From an uncultured Porphyromonadaceae bacterium (GTDB taxonomy: Bacteria; Bacteroidota; Bacteroidia; Bacteroidales; Muribaculaceae), in assembly GCA_900548875.1 (NCBI GenBank), contig URMA01000034.1, positions 1 through 29,287 on the forward strand: a DNA stretch of 29,287 nt, given 5' to 3'. The notes under the pieces were generated by a model that saw only the letters and a list, made by a program, of their open reading frames with translations, was not told the DNA's origin and did no database searches. Positions within the stretch are counted from its first letter, which is position 1. Each line of letters opens with the position of its first letter. The position numbers and the translations under genes are program-made. Positions 16,803 through 26,900 of this stretch are shown in pieces.

Positions 16803-17708
16803 ATGAGTAGCAACATTGAAATCAGACGAATCTGTGCGTGGTGCAAGCAAGAATTCATTGCGCATAAAACAACTACAACCTGTTGTTCGCACAGATGTGC
16901 AAACCTTCTGTATAAACAGAAGAAACGTGAGGCTTCTATTAGGGCTAATAACCAAGTTGTCGAAAAAGCCATCAAGGAAAAGCCGATTGCAAAAATCAGA
17001 GACAAGCCTATTCTTACTATCACAGAAGCTGCCACATACATTGGAGTAACCCGACCTACTCTTTATGGCTATCTGAAAAGAGGTGAACTAAAAGCCACCC
17101 GACTTAGATATAAATTTCTATTAAAAAAAGAAGATATTGATAACTTATTCAATAAGCCTATAGAATTTAAGATTCCGCTCAGAGACAAACCTTCCATTAA
17201 TGATTTCTACACCACAGCTGAAGTCAAAGAAAAGTATGGCATAAAGGATTCCTGGATATTTCACATCGCTAAGGAACATAATATTCCACGAACCTTTCAC
17301 CGTGGGAAAACCTATTGGAGCAAAAAACATATTGATGATTACTTTGCAAAAAAAGCTCCCGATCCTGAGATCAAGGAATGGTACAGCACGCAAGACATGC
17401 AGGAGAAGTTCGGCATGACACTAACGGCCATCTATTCTTTCGTATCAAAGAATGCCATTCCCAAAAAGAAAGTCGGTATTATGGTGTACTACTCCAAAAA
17501 GCATGTGGACATTGCCAAAGGTCTCATAGCTCCCGAAGAGCCCAAATACTACACCATTGCCGAAGCAATGGAACGATTCAATCTGACACGAGACCAACTC
17601 TACCATTATGTGAAATACCATAATATTCCCCGTATCAAAGTCGGTAAATATACCAAGATCCTGCGGGCTGAGCTGGATAAGTTCTTTGAACCTCCAAAGA
17701 TAGAATGA
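16803..17708 (+). CDS. Zinc-finger-like protein with four tandem HTH modules (integrase-associated)
   Basis: A 301-aa protein. The start at 16803 is used because upstream codons run through the 16737-16766 repeats. Residues 11-32 hold Cys11, Cys14, Cys27/28 and Cys32, a probable zinc-binding knuckle. Four similar MerR/excisionase-like (HTH_17 type) modules follow, at about 70-116, 135-181, 193-239 and 249-296. Each runs from a (Y/L)T-x-x-E/D start through a helix-turn-helix and an IP-like turn to a short wing and a terminal helix. Such proteins accompany tyrosine integrases in Bacteroides elements. A role as recombination directionality factor or regulator is inferred from domain type and position. 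Confidence 0.75.
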   Translation: MSSNIEIRRICAWCKQEFIAHKTTTTCCSHRCANLLYKQKKREASIRANNQVVEKAIKEKPIAKIRDKPILTITEAATYIGVTRPTLYGYLKRGELKATRLRYKFLLKKEDIDNLFNKPIEFKIPLRDKPSINDFYTTAEVKEKYGIKDSWIFHIAKEHNIPRTFHRGKTYWSKKHIDDYFAKKAPDPEIKEWYSTQDMQEKFGMTLTAIYSFVSKNAIPKKKVGIMVYYSKKHVDIAKGLIAPEEPKYYTIAEAMERFNLTRDQLYHYVKYHNIPRIKVGKYTKILRAELDKFFEPPKIE

Positions 17709-17800
17709 GCCGAAAGTTATTTTCCGGTGATAAATACCACCATCATAACACCTTTTTAATTTGCAACAAAAACAAGTATTAATCAAAAAACAATATAGCT

Positions 17801-18826
17801 ATGACACTTACATGCACCAACGTAACTTTGAGACAAAAGCCATTGCGTAACGACCGCATATCTCTTTATCTGGATTATTATCCGGCCATACGCAATCCTT
17901 ATACGATGAAGATGAGTCGCCGGGAATTCCTCGGCATCTATATCTATGCCAAGCCAAAGAATGAGCAGCAAAGAATGTTCAATCAGGATATGATGAACAA
18001 GGCAGAGGCAATCCGCTGTATCCGTGTCCAGTCGCTTATCAATGAAGAATTCGGGTTCCTGGACAAGAACAAGCAAAAGGTAGATTTCCTCGCCTACTTC
18101 CGGACTAAGGCACGGGAAAAGTATGAGAAATGGGATTGTGTTTATAATCACTTTGAAAAATTTGTCGGCGGCAAATGCACCTTTGGTGATGTCACCGTAG
18201 AACTGTGCGAGAAGTTCAGGGATTACTTGCTCAAATGCAAACAGATCAATCATCCCAATGCTTATATCTCACGAAATTCGGCGGCCGGCTATTATTCTAC
18301 CTTCCGTGCCCTGTTGAAAATAGCCTATAAAGAAAAGATGTTGCGCGAGAACTTGAACGACTTTCTGGAAAAGATAGAATGGAAAGAGGTCAAGAAAGAG
18401 TATCTGACACTTGATGAAGTCAAGAAACTGGCCGCTACACCCTGCAAAATTCCAGTCTTGAAACAGGCCTCCCTGTTTGCCTGCATGACCGGCCTCCGTA
18501 TTAGTGATATTCTGAAGTTGGACTGGTGTGATTTTGAAGTCGGCCCAGACCAAGGCTATTACATTCGTATCTGTACCGAGAAAACGGAAACCGAGGCAAC
18601 CCTCCCCATCAGTCAGGAGGCACTGGAGTTGTGTGGCGAATGGGGCACCGGAAAAGTTTTCAAAGGCTTAACACGATCCATGACTCATCATCCTTTGAAA
18701 CAGTGGATTGCCGAAGCCGGAATCAGAAAACACATAACCTTCCACTGCTTTAGGCATTGCATCTTTTCTTATTCATTGAAAATAAGAAACTTACAAGCTC
18801 TATTTTTTAGACAGGTAACGATTTAG
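17801..18826 (+). pseudogene. Tyrosine-type site-specific integrase, 3'-truncated
   Basis: The 341-aa frame begins like a Bacteroides phage/element integrase, with an Arm-binding N-terminal domain (about 1-100), a SAM-like core-binding domain (about 105-205) and a catalytic domain. The box I arginine is Arg233 (TGLRISDIL) and the HxxR box is HCFRH (His315-His319). Similarity stops at once after this box. The following 22 residues (CIFSYSLKIRN...) are unlike any integrase, and the second conserved His/Trp and the nucleophilic Tyr are absent. Intact relatives run about 60-80 residues further. A recombination break near 18757 is inferred. The product should be unable to cleave DNA. Confidence 0.85.
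18765..18789. repeat. 9-bp inverted repeat at the integrase break
   Basis: TTTCTTATT (18765-18773) and AATAAGAAA (18781-18789) are a perfect inverted repeat with a 7-nt loop. It starts 8 bp past the last integrase-like codon. It could be a terminator-like hairpin or the scar of the rearrangement. Confidence 0.6.
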
Positions 18827-19020
18827 AAACGAGTAGACTTCTTCAAGTTGCCAGATTTTGCATAAATGAAAGAACGTTTACTTTAGGTTTCAAAGATATG
18901 AAATTTCTCAATCATAAAAAATAGTATGAAGAGAAAAATTTCATGAAGGAATAATACAATCTCCATTTTATTTGCGTTATTCTATTGTTATAAAAATATT
19001 TGAAGTTATATTTTGTATTC
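18827..19020. other. AT-rich intergenic stretch with no gene seen
   Basis: I see no supportable coding sequence between the truncated integrase and the defence genes. The only structure is an imperfect inverted repeat, ATGAAATTT at 18898-18906 and AAATTTCAT at 18936-18944, with CTC/GAG extensions inside. Low GC matches the following defence genes rather than the integrase. Confidence 0.6.
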
Positions 19021-19034
19021 AAATTACGTAATTT
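19021..19034. promoter_or_regulatory. 14-bp palindrome upstream of AbiL-like promoter
   Basis: A perfect 14-bp palindrome centred on TTACGTAA. A second TACGTA core lies at 19046-19051. The two centres are 21 bp apart (two helical turns) and sit just upstream of the -33 element (19058-19061), as an operator pair might. Confidence 0.5.
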
Positions 19035-19057
19035 TACTACGAAAATACGTACTATAA

Positions 19058-19088
19058 TTTCATATATTGATTTTTATTCCTATCTTTG
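19058..19088 (+). promoter_or_regulatory. Promoter of AbiL-like/Gabija cluster
   Basis: TTTC at 19058-19061, 19 bp, TATCTTTG at 19081-19088, 28 nt before the start codon at 19117. It is the only clear promoter seen for the four-gene plus-strand cluster. Confidence 0.7.
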
Positions 19089-19116
19089 CATCATATGACA
19101 GATAAATTCAACGAAT

Positions 19117-20415
19117 ATGATAGCAGAATTCACCATTGAAAATTTTTTCTCGATAAAGTCTACACAAAAGATAAGCTTTGAACCTTCATCAGATAACTTT
19201 ATGTCTGATGAATATTCGTATGAAGTCAAAGATGGAGTAAGATTGTTGAAATTGGGCATCATCTATGGTGCAAATGCTTCCGGCAAAACCAATATCTTGA
19301 ATGCTGTGGAATTTTTCAGAATGCTTGTTCTTAGGATGCCCAAAGACCGAAATGAAAAGACTGGAGTTGTACCTTTTATGCTGGATGACACATCAAGGAA
19401 TGAAAGGACAAAGATGTCTATGGTATTCTATATCAATAATTCGAAATATATCCTTACTTTTGAATTAGATGCAAAATATATCTATTCTGAGACATTAGTT
19501 GTTTACGATTCCATTCGTCCTACCAAATTGTATAGCCGTAGTTATGATGCAACTACAGATTCTACAACAATAGATTTCGGTACAAACCTGAAAATGCCAC
19601 GGAAGAGTCAGGATGTGATTTCAGGCAACACGATCAACAATTGCAGTGTACTTGCTGCATTTGGTAAGAGTAATGTGGAACGCACTAAGTTGAACGATGT
19701 ATATGATTACTTTGCCAAACATGTAAAAAATGTATTGGCCCCTGGCATGCTACTTTCGGGATATGTAAAATCACGATTGGATAAAGATGAAACAGGCGAT
19801 TTGAAGAAGTTCATTTTGAACTTTCTAAAAGCATCCGATTTCAACATAGAAGATGTCGTATTGCATGAAAAGGAAGAATTGATTACCCCAGAATTGGAGC
19901 AATTGATTCAAAATGCCCCTATTGATAATGAGGCAAAAGCTGAAATGCTTAGAAAAGGAAAAATCACAAATGCAGAATTGACCTTCAAGCATAAGGTTGG
20001 CGACAAACTATACGATTTGTCTGAAGAATATGAATCCAATGGTACAATGAGATTTTTGGGAATGGCCGTAATTCTGAATTTCTTGTTGAAGACCAACCGA
20101 TTTGTGCTTATTGACGAAGTCGAGACAAGCATCCACTATGAACTGCTGGCTTATTTTATAAAAGTCTTTTTAGCGAACAGTGAAGGAACATCCCAAATGT
20201 TGTTGACAACACACGACATCAATCTTCTTAATGAGGATTTCATTCGCCGTGACACAATATGGTTTACGGATAAAGACGAATATGGCGAGACTAAAATAGT
20301 ACGTCTTTCATCTTTAGGTCTGCACAAGAATCTTTCCCCGTATAATGCTTACAAGCAGGGGAAATTGGTAAAGTTGCCGTTCTTAGGTAGCCAGTATATT
20401 AACCTAAATGACTAA
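19117..20415 (+). CDS. AAA ATPase, AbiLi/RloA-like abortive-infection protein
   Basis: A 432-aa ABC/SMC-type ATPase. The N-terminus (FTIENFFSIKSTQKISF) is the typical 'ENF.S' start of AAA15-like proteins. The P-loop is GANASGKTN (about residues 50-58), Walker B is FVLIDEVETSIHYELL (about 329-344) and the H-loop is LLTTHDINLL (about 365-374). There is no nuclease domain in this chain. Partner logic comes from the next gene, whose start overlaps by 8 bp and encodes a Toprim-like RloB protein. The pair matches AbiL (RloA-RloB) and, in architecture, PARIS (AriA-AriB), where the ATPase restrains and releases the Toprim effector on phage infection. Confidence 0.85.
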   Translation: MIAEFTIENFFSIKSTQKISFEPSSDNFMSDEYSYEVKDGVRLLKLGIIYGANASGKTNILNAVEFFRMLVLRMPKDRNEKTGVVPFMLDDTSRNERTKMSMVFYINNSKYILTFELDAKYIYSETLVVYDSIRPTKLYSRSYDATTDSTTIDFGTNLKMPRKSQDVISGNTINNCSVLAAFGKSNVERTKLNDVYDYFAKHVKNVLAPGMLLSGYVKSRLDKDETGDLKKFILNFLKASDFNIEDVVLHEKEELITPELEQLIQNAPIDNEAKAEMLRKGKITNAELTFKHKVGDKLYDLSEEYESNGTMRFLGMAVILNFLLKTNRFVLIDEVETSIHYELLAYFIKVFLANSEGTSQMLLTTHDINLLNEDFIRRDTIWFTDKDEYGETKIVRLSSLGLHKNLSPYNAYKQGKLVKLPFLGSQYINLND

Positions 20416-21025
20416 TGATATGAGGCGAACAGTGACGAAAAGTATCGCCATCATAGGCGAGGGAGAAACGGAATGGTTCTATTTTGATTCATTGAGGGTG
20501 GCTTGTCGTTATCCTTTCAAGGTTGCGCCTGATTTTCCTCAGCATAGCGACATTAATCATATTCTAAAATTGGTAGAATCCTACTTGAACAAGCAATATG
20601 ATTATATCGTATGTCTGTTTGATATGGACAGATTATTTCAAGTTCCTTCGGAAATGCAATTGTATCAACGGGCAAAGAAAAAGTATAGCGCAAAGAAATA
20701 CGCCGGCAAAGTGATGTTCGTAGAAACGAATCCATGTACGGAATTTTGGTTCTTGCTCCACTTTCTACCCAATGTAGTTTGTCGGCGATATGAAAGTTAC
20801 GACCAATTGCTTCCTGAGTTACAGAAATATATGCCGGGGTATGAAAAGACAAAACGATATTTCATACGCACCAACCTCTATAAATACCTGACAGAGAATG
20901 GATATTTGGAACGGGCGATGTCAAATTCAGAAAAGTTGTGCCAACTCTGTAAAGAATCACCGGAGGATTTGATGGCGTATTCGGAGATTCATAAGGTTAT
21001 AATGTTGCTTAACAAAATAAAATAG
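20408..21025 (+). CDS. rloB: RloB-like Toprim protein, AbiLii effector
   Basis: A 205-aa RloB-family protein. The Toprim-like core begins with IIGEGETEWFYFDSL (Glu of motif 1 near residue 19) and continues with YIVCLFDMDRLF (acidic motif near residue 70). The diagnostic ETNPCTEFWFLLHF lies near residues 104-117. The C-terminal ~60 residues are basic/helical. It overlaps the ATPase gene by 8 bp, so the two are translationally coupled. The family is regarded as the toxic nuclease-like partner of the ATPase in abortive infection; the target is not known from sequence. An in-frame ATG at 20420 is an alternative start. Confidence 0.85.
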   Translation: MTNDMRRTVTKSIAIIGEGETEWFYFDSLRVACRYPFKVAPDFPQHSDINHILKLVESYLNKQYDYIVCLFDMDRLFQVPSEMQLYQRAKKKYSAKKYAGKVMFVETNPCTEFWFLLHFLPNVVCRRYESYDQLLPELQKYMPGYEKTKRYFIRTNLYKYLTENGYLERAMSNSEKLCQLCKESPEDLMAYSEIHKVIMLLNKIK

Positions 21026-21074
21026 ACTACAATGGTTTGTCGTTCAATATTAACACGCAAAAATAAAATTTCAT

Positions 21075-22676
21075 ATGATAGAAAGATTAATTATACATAA
21101 TTTCAAAGGTATTAAAAGTGCTGATATCCAGTTTCAATCATATAAAAATGTTATTGTTGGTAATAATGGTGCAGGAAAGAGTACGATTATGGAAGCCTTA
21201 TCGTTGGCAATGGGATATGGATTAAACAAACTTGAGGTTACACCGCATCTATTTCATATTGATTGTATTAAAGAATTTAGGGATACGAAGACACTCCCAA
21301 TCATTACTATTGAGGTTGTCATTAGTGGGGCAAAAGATGATTTTTCAGGGACTAACAATACTTTACGGACAAATCTACGAGGGTTACAACTAAAGATATG
21401 CTTTGATGAGGATTATGCAGACTTGTTTGAAGCGGAAAAAAGTGAGTGCACCCAGATTCCATGTGAATATTATAAGGTAGAGAGGAATTGGTTCTCAGAT
21501 GCTCCTGTCAAACAGCAACTAATTCCGTATAATGTAATGCTTGTTGATTCAAGTTCTGCATATTTAAATGTTTCGTCAAACCAGTATATGGCGAATTTGC
21601 TGAAGAAATATATAGGTGAAGATAATTTGGTCAAAGTGCAATCATCTTTACGTCATTTAAGAGAAAAATTTGAGGGAGAGAAATCTATTGATCAAATAAA
21701 TGAAACGCTTAGCGGAGAAATCGAAAATCTTAAAGTGTCAATTGATGTAACATCAAACATCATTTTTCGAAACATTCTGTGCCCATTTTTGGATGAAATT
21801 CCCATTGGGCAAATAGGAGAAGGTGAACTGTGTATATTAAAAACTTTGCTATCAATCGATAAGTCTCATTTGACGGACAAACCGAAAATTGTAATTATTG
21901 AAGAACCTGAGACACACCTTTCTCATACAAAAATGTATGAACTCATTAGAAAAATTGAGGAAAATCTCAAAGATGATAAGACCCAACTGATAGTGACAAC
22001 TCATAATAGTTTTGTCGCAAACAAACTAGACTTGTCTAACCTGATGATGATAAGCAATGACAATGGCATTATAAACACATGCAAACCAGACAAAAGGGAT
22101 AATGAATTGTTTAGCTTTTTCACAAAGATATCCAACTATCCAACACTTCGCTTAATCCTTTGCAAATCTGCCATTTTGGTTGAAGGTCCAACAGACGAAA
22201 TGGTTATAACATATTATTACAAAAAGAAGTATGATCGTCACCCGTTTGATGATGGGATTGAACTAATCTCTGTAGAAGGTGTGAAATTTAAGAATTTCGT
22301 GGAGTTGGCAAAATCATTTAAGAAACGAGTCGCTATTGTAACTGATAATGATGGATTTTCTCTAGAAGATCTGCATTCTCATCGTGGTCTAGATGAAATC
22401 CCAGATAACATTAAAATATTCACCGAAATCGATACAAGCATCAATACTTTAGAGCCTTCTTTTGTAAAAGCAAATGCGGATAATCTGCAAGAATTGTCGA
22501 ATGCAGTCAGAAAAATGGAAGTAAACCCCGATACAGAAGCAGACTTGGTTGAGTTTATGGAAAAAAATAAAACTGAGTGGGCTTATCGTCTGTTGACAAA
22601 TATTGATTCAACAAACTTTAAAACACCAGAATACATCATAAAGGCAATTAATTGGATTAGAAACGATGGCGAATAA
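21075..22676 (+). CDS. gajA: Gabija protein GajA, OLD-family ATPase-Toprim endonuclease
   Basis: A 533-aa OLD-family nuclease. The ABC-type ATPase half has P-loop GNNGAGKST (about residues 29-37) and IVIIEEPETHLSH for the signature/Walker B (about 273-285), with VTTHNSFVAN as the H-loop. The C-terminal Toprim half has ILVEGPTDEM (about 366-375) and VTDNDG (about 421-426), supplying the metal-binding acidic residues. In Gabija, GajA is a sequence-specific nicking nuclease held off by nucleotides and released when phage depletes them. It is slightly shorter than the ~578-aa founding protein. The gene starts 49 bp after rloB and its end overlaps gajB by 11 bp. GC content is very low. Confidence 0.92.
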   Translation: MIERLIIHNFKGIKSADIQFQSYKNVIVGNNGAGKSTIMEALSLAMGYGLNKLEVTPHLFHIDCIKEFRDTKTLPIITIEVVISGAKDDFSGTNNTLRTNLRGLQLKICFDEDYADLFEAEKSECTQIPCEYYKVERNWFSDAPVKQQLIPYNVMLVDSSSAYLNVSSNQYMANLLKKYIGEDNLVKVQSSLRHLREKFEGEKSIDQINETLSGEIENLKVSIDVTSNIIFRNILCPFLDEIPIGQIGEGELCILKTLLSIDKSHLTDKPKIVIIEEPETHLSHTKMYELIRKIEENLKDDKTQLIVTTHNSFVANKLDLSNLMMISNDNGIINTCKPDKRDNELFSFFTKISNYPTLRLILCKSAILVEGPTDEMVITYYYKKKYDRHPFDDGIELISVEGVKFKNFVELAKSFKKRVAIVTDNDGFSLEDLHSHRGLDEIPDNIKIFTEIDTSINTLEPSFVKANADNLQELSNAVRKMEVNPDTEADLVEFMEKNKTEWAYRLLTNIDSTNFKTPEYIIKAINWIRNDGE

Positions 22677-23850
22677 TACAATTTACATAGCAGCTGCAGG
22701 AGCTGGAAAAACAACATTGATTATTAGGCAAGCTACAGAATTGTATAAAAGAGGCTTGCCTGATGGTAAAAAGGTTCTAATTATCACGTACACTGACAAT
22801 AATCAGAATAATATTCGCCAAAAATTTCTTAACGAATACGGATTCGTTCCTAAAAATATCGTTATTCTTGGCTGGTTTACATTTTTACTTGTCTACTGGA
22901 TTAGGCCTTTCAAAGGGACTGTGATTGAACAATTATATAATCGACATATCGGAATGTCCTTTGTTGAAGGAATTTCTGGAATTAAAACGCTTCCTAACGG
23001 ACAAGTCGTAACAAATTACCATAACGATGCGGAAAAGTTCTTAGATCGTTCACAAAAACATTTGCATTCTGACAAGATAGCTGAATTTGCATATAAATGT
23101 TGGGAACAAAATAAAACAGATTTGTTGGATCGAATTTCCAATATTGCAGATTCAATTTTTATAGATGAGGCTCAAGATTTAGCAGCATGGGACTTTGAAA
23201 TAATAAAAATACTAATCAAATCAGACAAAGTTAATTGCTTTCTTTATGGTGACCCAAGACAATGCACATATAAAACAACAGCTTCACCAAAACATTCCAA
23301 ATATTCAGGAAACATCGCATTATTTGCAGAAAAGGAAATTAATCAAAAAAGGAGGAAATTCGTAACTATTGATACTACGACATTATCAAAGTCTCATAGA
23401 TGCGAAACTCCTATATGTACTTTTGCATCGTCTATTTTACCGAGTTTCCCTGCTATGGAAATGTGTTCATGTTCAGAATGTATGAACAGACGTAAAGCTT
23501 ATACTTTACCTAAGGGCGTTTTTCTTGTGAAAGAACAAGACGTACAAAAATTCGTGCAGGTCTATAATCCATTATCATTAATATGGGATAAAAAGGTTAA
23601 AATGAAAATTCAAACCGAATATGTCTTGAATTGGGGGGAAAGTAAGGGACTTCAAGCTGAAGCAACATTGATTTATATGACTAAGACTTTACTCGATCAG
23701 TATAATCCTTCAATAAGGTCAAAGAAGAATATTTCACAAGAAACTCTCCGCAAGTTCTATGTTGCAGTTTCTCGTGCTAAATATGTTGTTGGTCTAATAG
23801 TTCCCAACAATTTTGATAATTCTATTATTTCTCTTCCTTTTTGGAGATAA
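22666..23850 (+). CDS. gajB: Gabija protein GajB, UvrD/Rep-like helicase
   Basis: A 394-aa superfamily 1 helicase, shorter than UvrD as expected for GajB. Motif I is AAAGAGKTT (about 8-16), motif Ia ITYTDNNQNNI, motif II FIDEAQD (about 164-170), motif III YGDPRQCTYKT and motif IV region SHRC. Motif V/VI ends with SKGLQAEATLIY and FYVAVSRAK (about 363-371). A Cys cluster MCSCSECMNRRK (about 265-276) is possibly metal binding. It overlaps gajA by 11 bp. GajB acts with GajA, forming a supramolecular complex and sensing DNA ends. It is the last gene of the cluster before the 23866-23900 terminator. Confidence 0.92.
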   Translation: MANNTIYIAAAGAGKTTLIIRQATELYKRGLPDGKKVLIITYTDNNQNNIRQKFLNEYGFVPKNIVILGWFTFLLVYWIRPFKGTVIEQLYNRHIGMSFVEGISGIKTLPNGQVVTNYHNDAEKFLDRSQKHLHSDKIAEFAYKCWEQNKTDLLDRISNIADSIFIDEAQDLAAWDFEIIKILIKSDKVNCFLYGDPRQCTYKTTASPKHSKYSGNIALFAEKEINQKRRKFVTIDTTTLSKSHRCETPICTFASSILPSFPAMEMCSCSECMNRRKAYTLPKGVFLVKEQDVQKFVQVYNPLSLIWDKKVKMKIQTEYVLNWGESKGLQAEATLIYMTKTLLDQYNPSIRSKKNISQETLRKFYVAVSRAKYVVGLIVPNNFDNSIISLPFWR

Positions 23851-23865
23851 ATTTAATTTAACAAG

Positions 23866-23900
23866 CCCACAGAAGTATTTTATCTGTTCTGTGGGTTTTT
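23866..23900 (+). terminator. Terminator of the defence cluster
   Basis: CCCACAGAA (23866-23874) pairs perfectly with TTCTGTGGG (23887-23895), followed by TTTTT. It lies between convergent gajB and the restriction-modification operon. Confidence 0.9.
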
Positions 23901-23907
23901 AAATTCA

Positions 23908-26900
23908 TCAATACATAGGTTTTATCATTGATTCGATAAAAGCGATTTCTTCATTGGTAAAATGATATTTTATATAAAGTTGCTTATCAATGTCTTTTAA
24001 AGTCTTATTCCAGTCTATATCTGATTTTTCCGTAAAATCTTGTAATGGAATAAACTGAAATTTTTCAGAAGATAAGTTTATGGATGATACCGATAACATA
24101 AGTAAAAAACGGGCAAAACGAGTTTGAATATACTTATATTCATTTTCAACAATAGATTTATCTTCCGAGGCACCAATAATCAAATAGGAATCCGTACAAA
24201 CATCATTTTGTCCAATAATTTCTGTCCTTGAAACTATTCTGAATTGGCCGTTTTTATCAGGCTCACCGGCATGTTCTGCTGTTACTTTGCTCATAAGAAT
24301 TTTGTATTTAGAAAGTAGTTGATTTGAAGCTGAAACAGCAGTTTTAGGAAGCCATGATACACCTTCGCTTGATATTAAACGAAGGTCTCCAGATTTATCG
24401 CCCCTAATATTTGAAGATAAACCAAATGGATTACGTGTACTTACTATTGAAGCAAAGGTTTTATCTGATTGACATTTCTGAATTATATGGATAGCAGGAT
24501 TATAGCGAATGAACACTGCAAACTGATCTAATGGACGCGATACTGTATCACGTGCTAATCCTTGAATTGTTGTAATCGAACAATCTCCATGGTGGTTAGC
24601 ATCCCATAATATATAATTTACACCTCCACCAATACTTGACGTTGGGAAACAATCCTTTGCATTTATATAATCGAAAATATAACGAATTCGTTTATCAGAT
24701 AACATATTTGCTCTAAATGAGTCCAATCCTTTACCTCCTGCAAACCATCTAGAAGGCATAATCATGGAAATATATGTTGGATTTATAAGTTTAGCTATTT
24801 CAACAAATAAGTTATAAACAGGTTTTGCACTGACACCAGCACCTCCATCCATAATTTGATATGGTGGATTTCCCACTATAGCATTAAACTTCATATTGTC
24901 ATTATCTATGGCTTTCCAGTAAGAACGACCTTTAGCAACTTTGGCTATAAAGTTTTCCGGCTTGTTCTTTATCTGGTTGATTAAATCTTCAAAATATCTT
25001 GTATTCACTTTAGCTTTACGGAATCCGGCAAGCGTACGCTTGGTAATGCTCTTTGCCATTGGAGTCTTACAGATGACAAAGATGTTTTCAGCTATGACCT
25101 TGTCCCATACAGTCTGCTGCTCCTCTATCGTTTCTACAGCGAACAGAGAAGCCTTCACTCTGGCCCGGTAAATGCCGTATGCCATATAAAGCGGATAAAG
25201 TCCGGATTTGGAATTGATCTCCAGAATACTGGATTCAGGGGAGAAAACTTCTGCGGTAACTTCTCCTTTGTCTATAAACCGTGGTTCAGAAATCACATTC
25301 TGATACTCTGTGTCATAGAAGTTATATCCTCCCAGACAATCACCGAGGTGCATGTTTACCACGCGCCACGGAGTAAGCACCGTTTCCTTGTCCGGATTAC
25401 GGAAAGTACTGAAGATGTCCGTAATACGTTCGATTCGTTCCTCAATACTCAGTTTGTCTGCGGCACGGGCCATCGCACGGATTCGTTTTCCTGCAGCACA
25501 GAATATTTCCGGGTCATAGTATTTCTTGAAGCTGTTGAATTTCTGTTTGGTCACTCCCTTTGGCATGAACTCTTCCCATGACTGCGGGTCAATGAGTGAG
25601 GCAAAATTATCAATTGTGATTTCCTGATTCTCATCACTCAGTTCCGCACCATAAATCAACAAGGGCATACGGATGGAGATGCCTCGGAGTATGGAAATGG
25701 CAGCTTCCCGGTTCTTAGTCTTCTTTTTCAATTCTTCCAGCCGTTTCCGTTCTTCCTCCGTAAGCTCCTTCTTAGGTTTCTTCTCCAGTTTCTCCTTTTC
25801 CTCGTATTCCTCATTGTTCAGTCCTTGACTATTAATGTCCACCTGATTGGTTTTGGGCATGGCCTTGGTCTGGCCGATAATCTTTTTCAGATCATCGAAC
25901 TCCTGCAGTTCCAGATCATCCAACTTCATCAGCTCATCGTTATACAGGCTGTTATCCTCAAACCCGTTACGGACAACACGCTCCACATATACCCGTTTCA
26001 ACTGTTCCAGCATGTGAGGTACGTCGAAACGACTCATCTGAGAACCTTCGACGGATATGATAGGACAAAAATTAATGAACTCACCCATGGCCTTACGGTC
26101 ACTTTGCGAAGTTTTTCCAGCTTTGGCCGATATCTTGGCGGTTTCAGCAATCACTTTCAGGGTACGGTCCGGAGCAAAATCAAAAACGTAGCATTGCTCC
26201 TTCATGCGTCCGTTGATGGTAGCCGGTGTCTGTACGCGGAAGATGGTCTGCATATAACTGGATGCGGCTGTATTATAGGAACCGGACAGCATGAATACGG
26301 CAGTCCATGCCTTTACACTCACTCCGGTCGTCAGTCGTCCACAAGAAAGGGTAATGGTCCGTGTGGCATCCGGATCGTTTCCGATAGCCTGTTCCACAGC
26401 TTCCAGAGCATCTTGGCTTTCCTCATCCTGATCACCGTCACCGGCTACATTGACGACCTTGAAATGCTGAAATACCGGATGTGTCTGGAGCATGACACTC
26501 AAAGCCCGTGCTTCCTTCACGCCAGGCACCATCCAAAGGGTATGGCGGAAAATATTCCGATATTCCTCGTTGGCGTATGGATAAAGGCTGTCCTTATCCT
26601 CCTTGGTAAGAAGATTCAGAAAAGCCTGCACGTCTTTTTCATGACAGAAACTGTCGGATTCATTGACTCGGAAAAATTCCTTGAAGTTAAAGGCAACATC
26701 TTCATCAACAAACTCATGAAGCAACCGTCCCAAATCGTAGGTATAGATATTGAGTGTAGGAAGTGAAGCATACGGATTGGGGTCACCAAAATGGAGTTCG
26801 TCCCAACTCATCTTGGCCCGCTGTTCCATCACATAGTCCCATGTATAGATCTCATCCTCCTTAAAATCGCCCAGCAGATTGAACGGAGTACCGGACAGAC

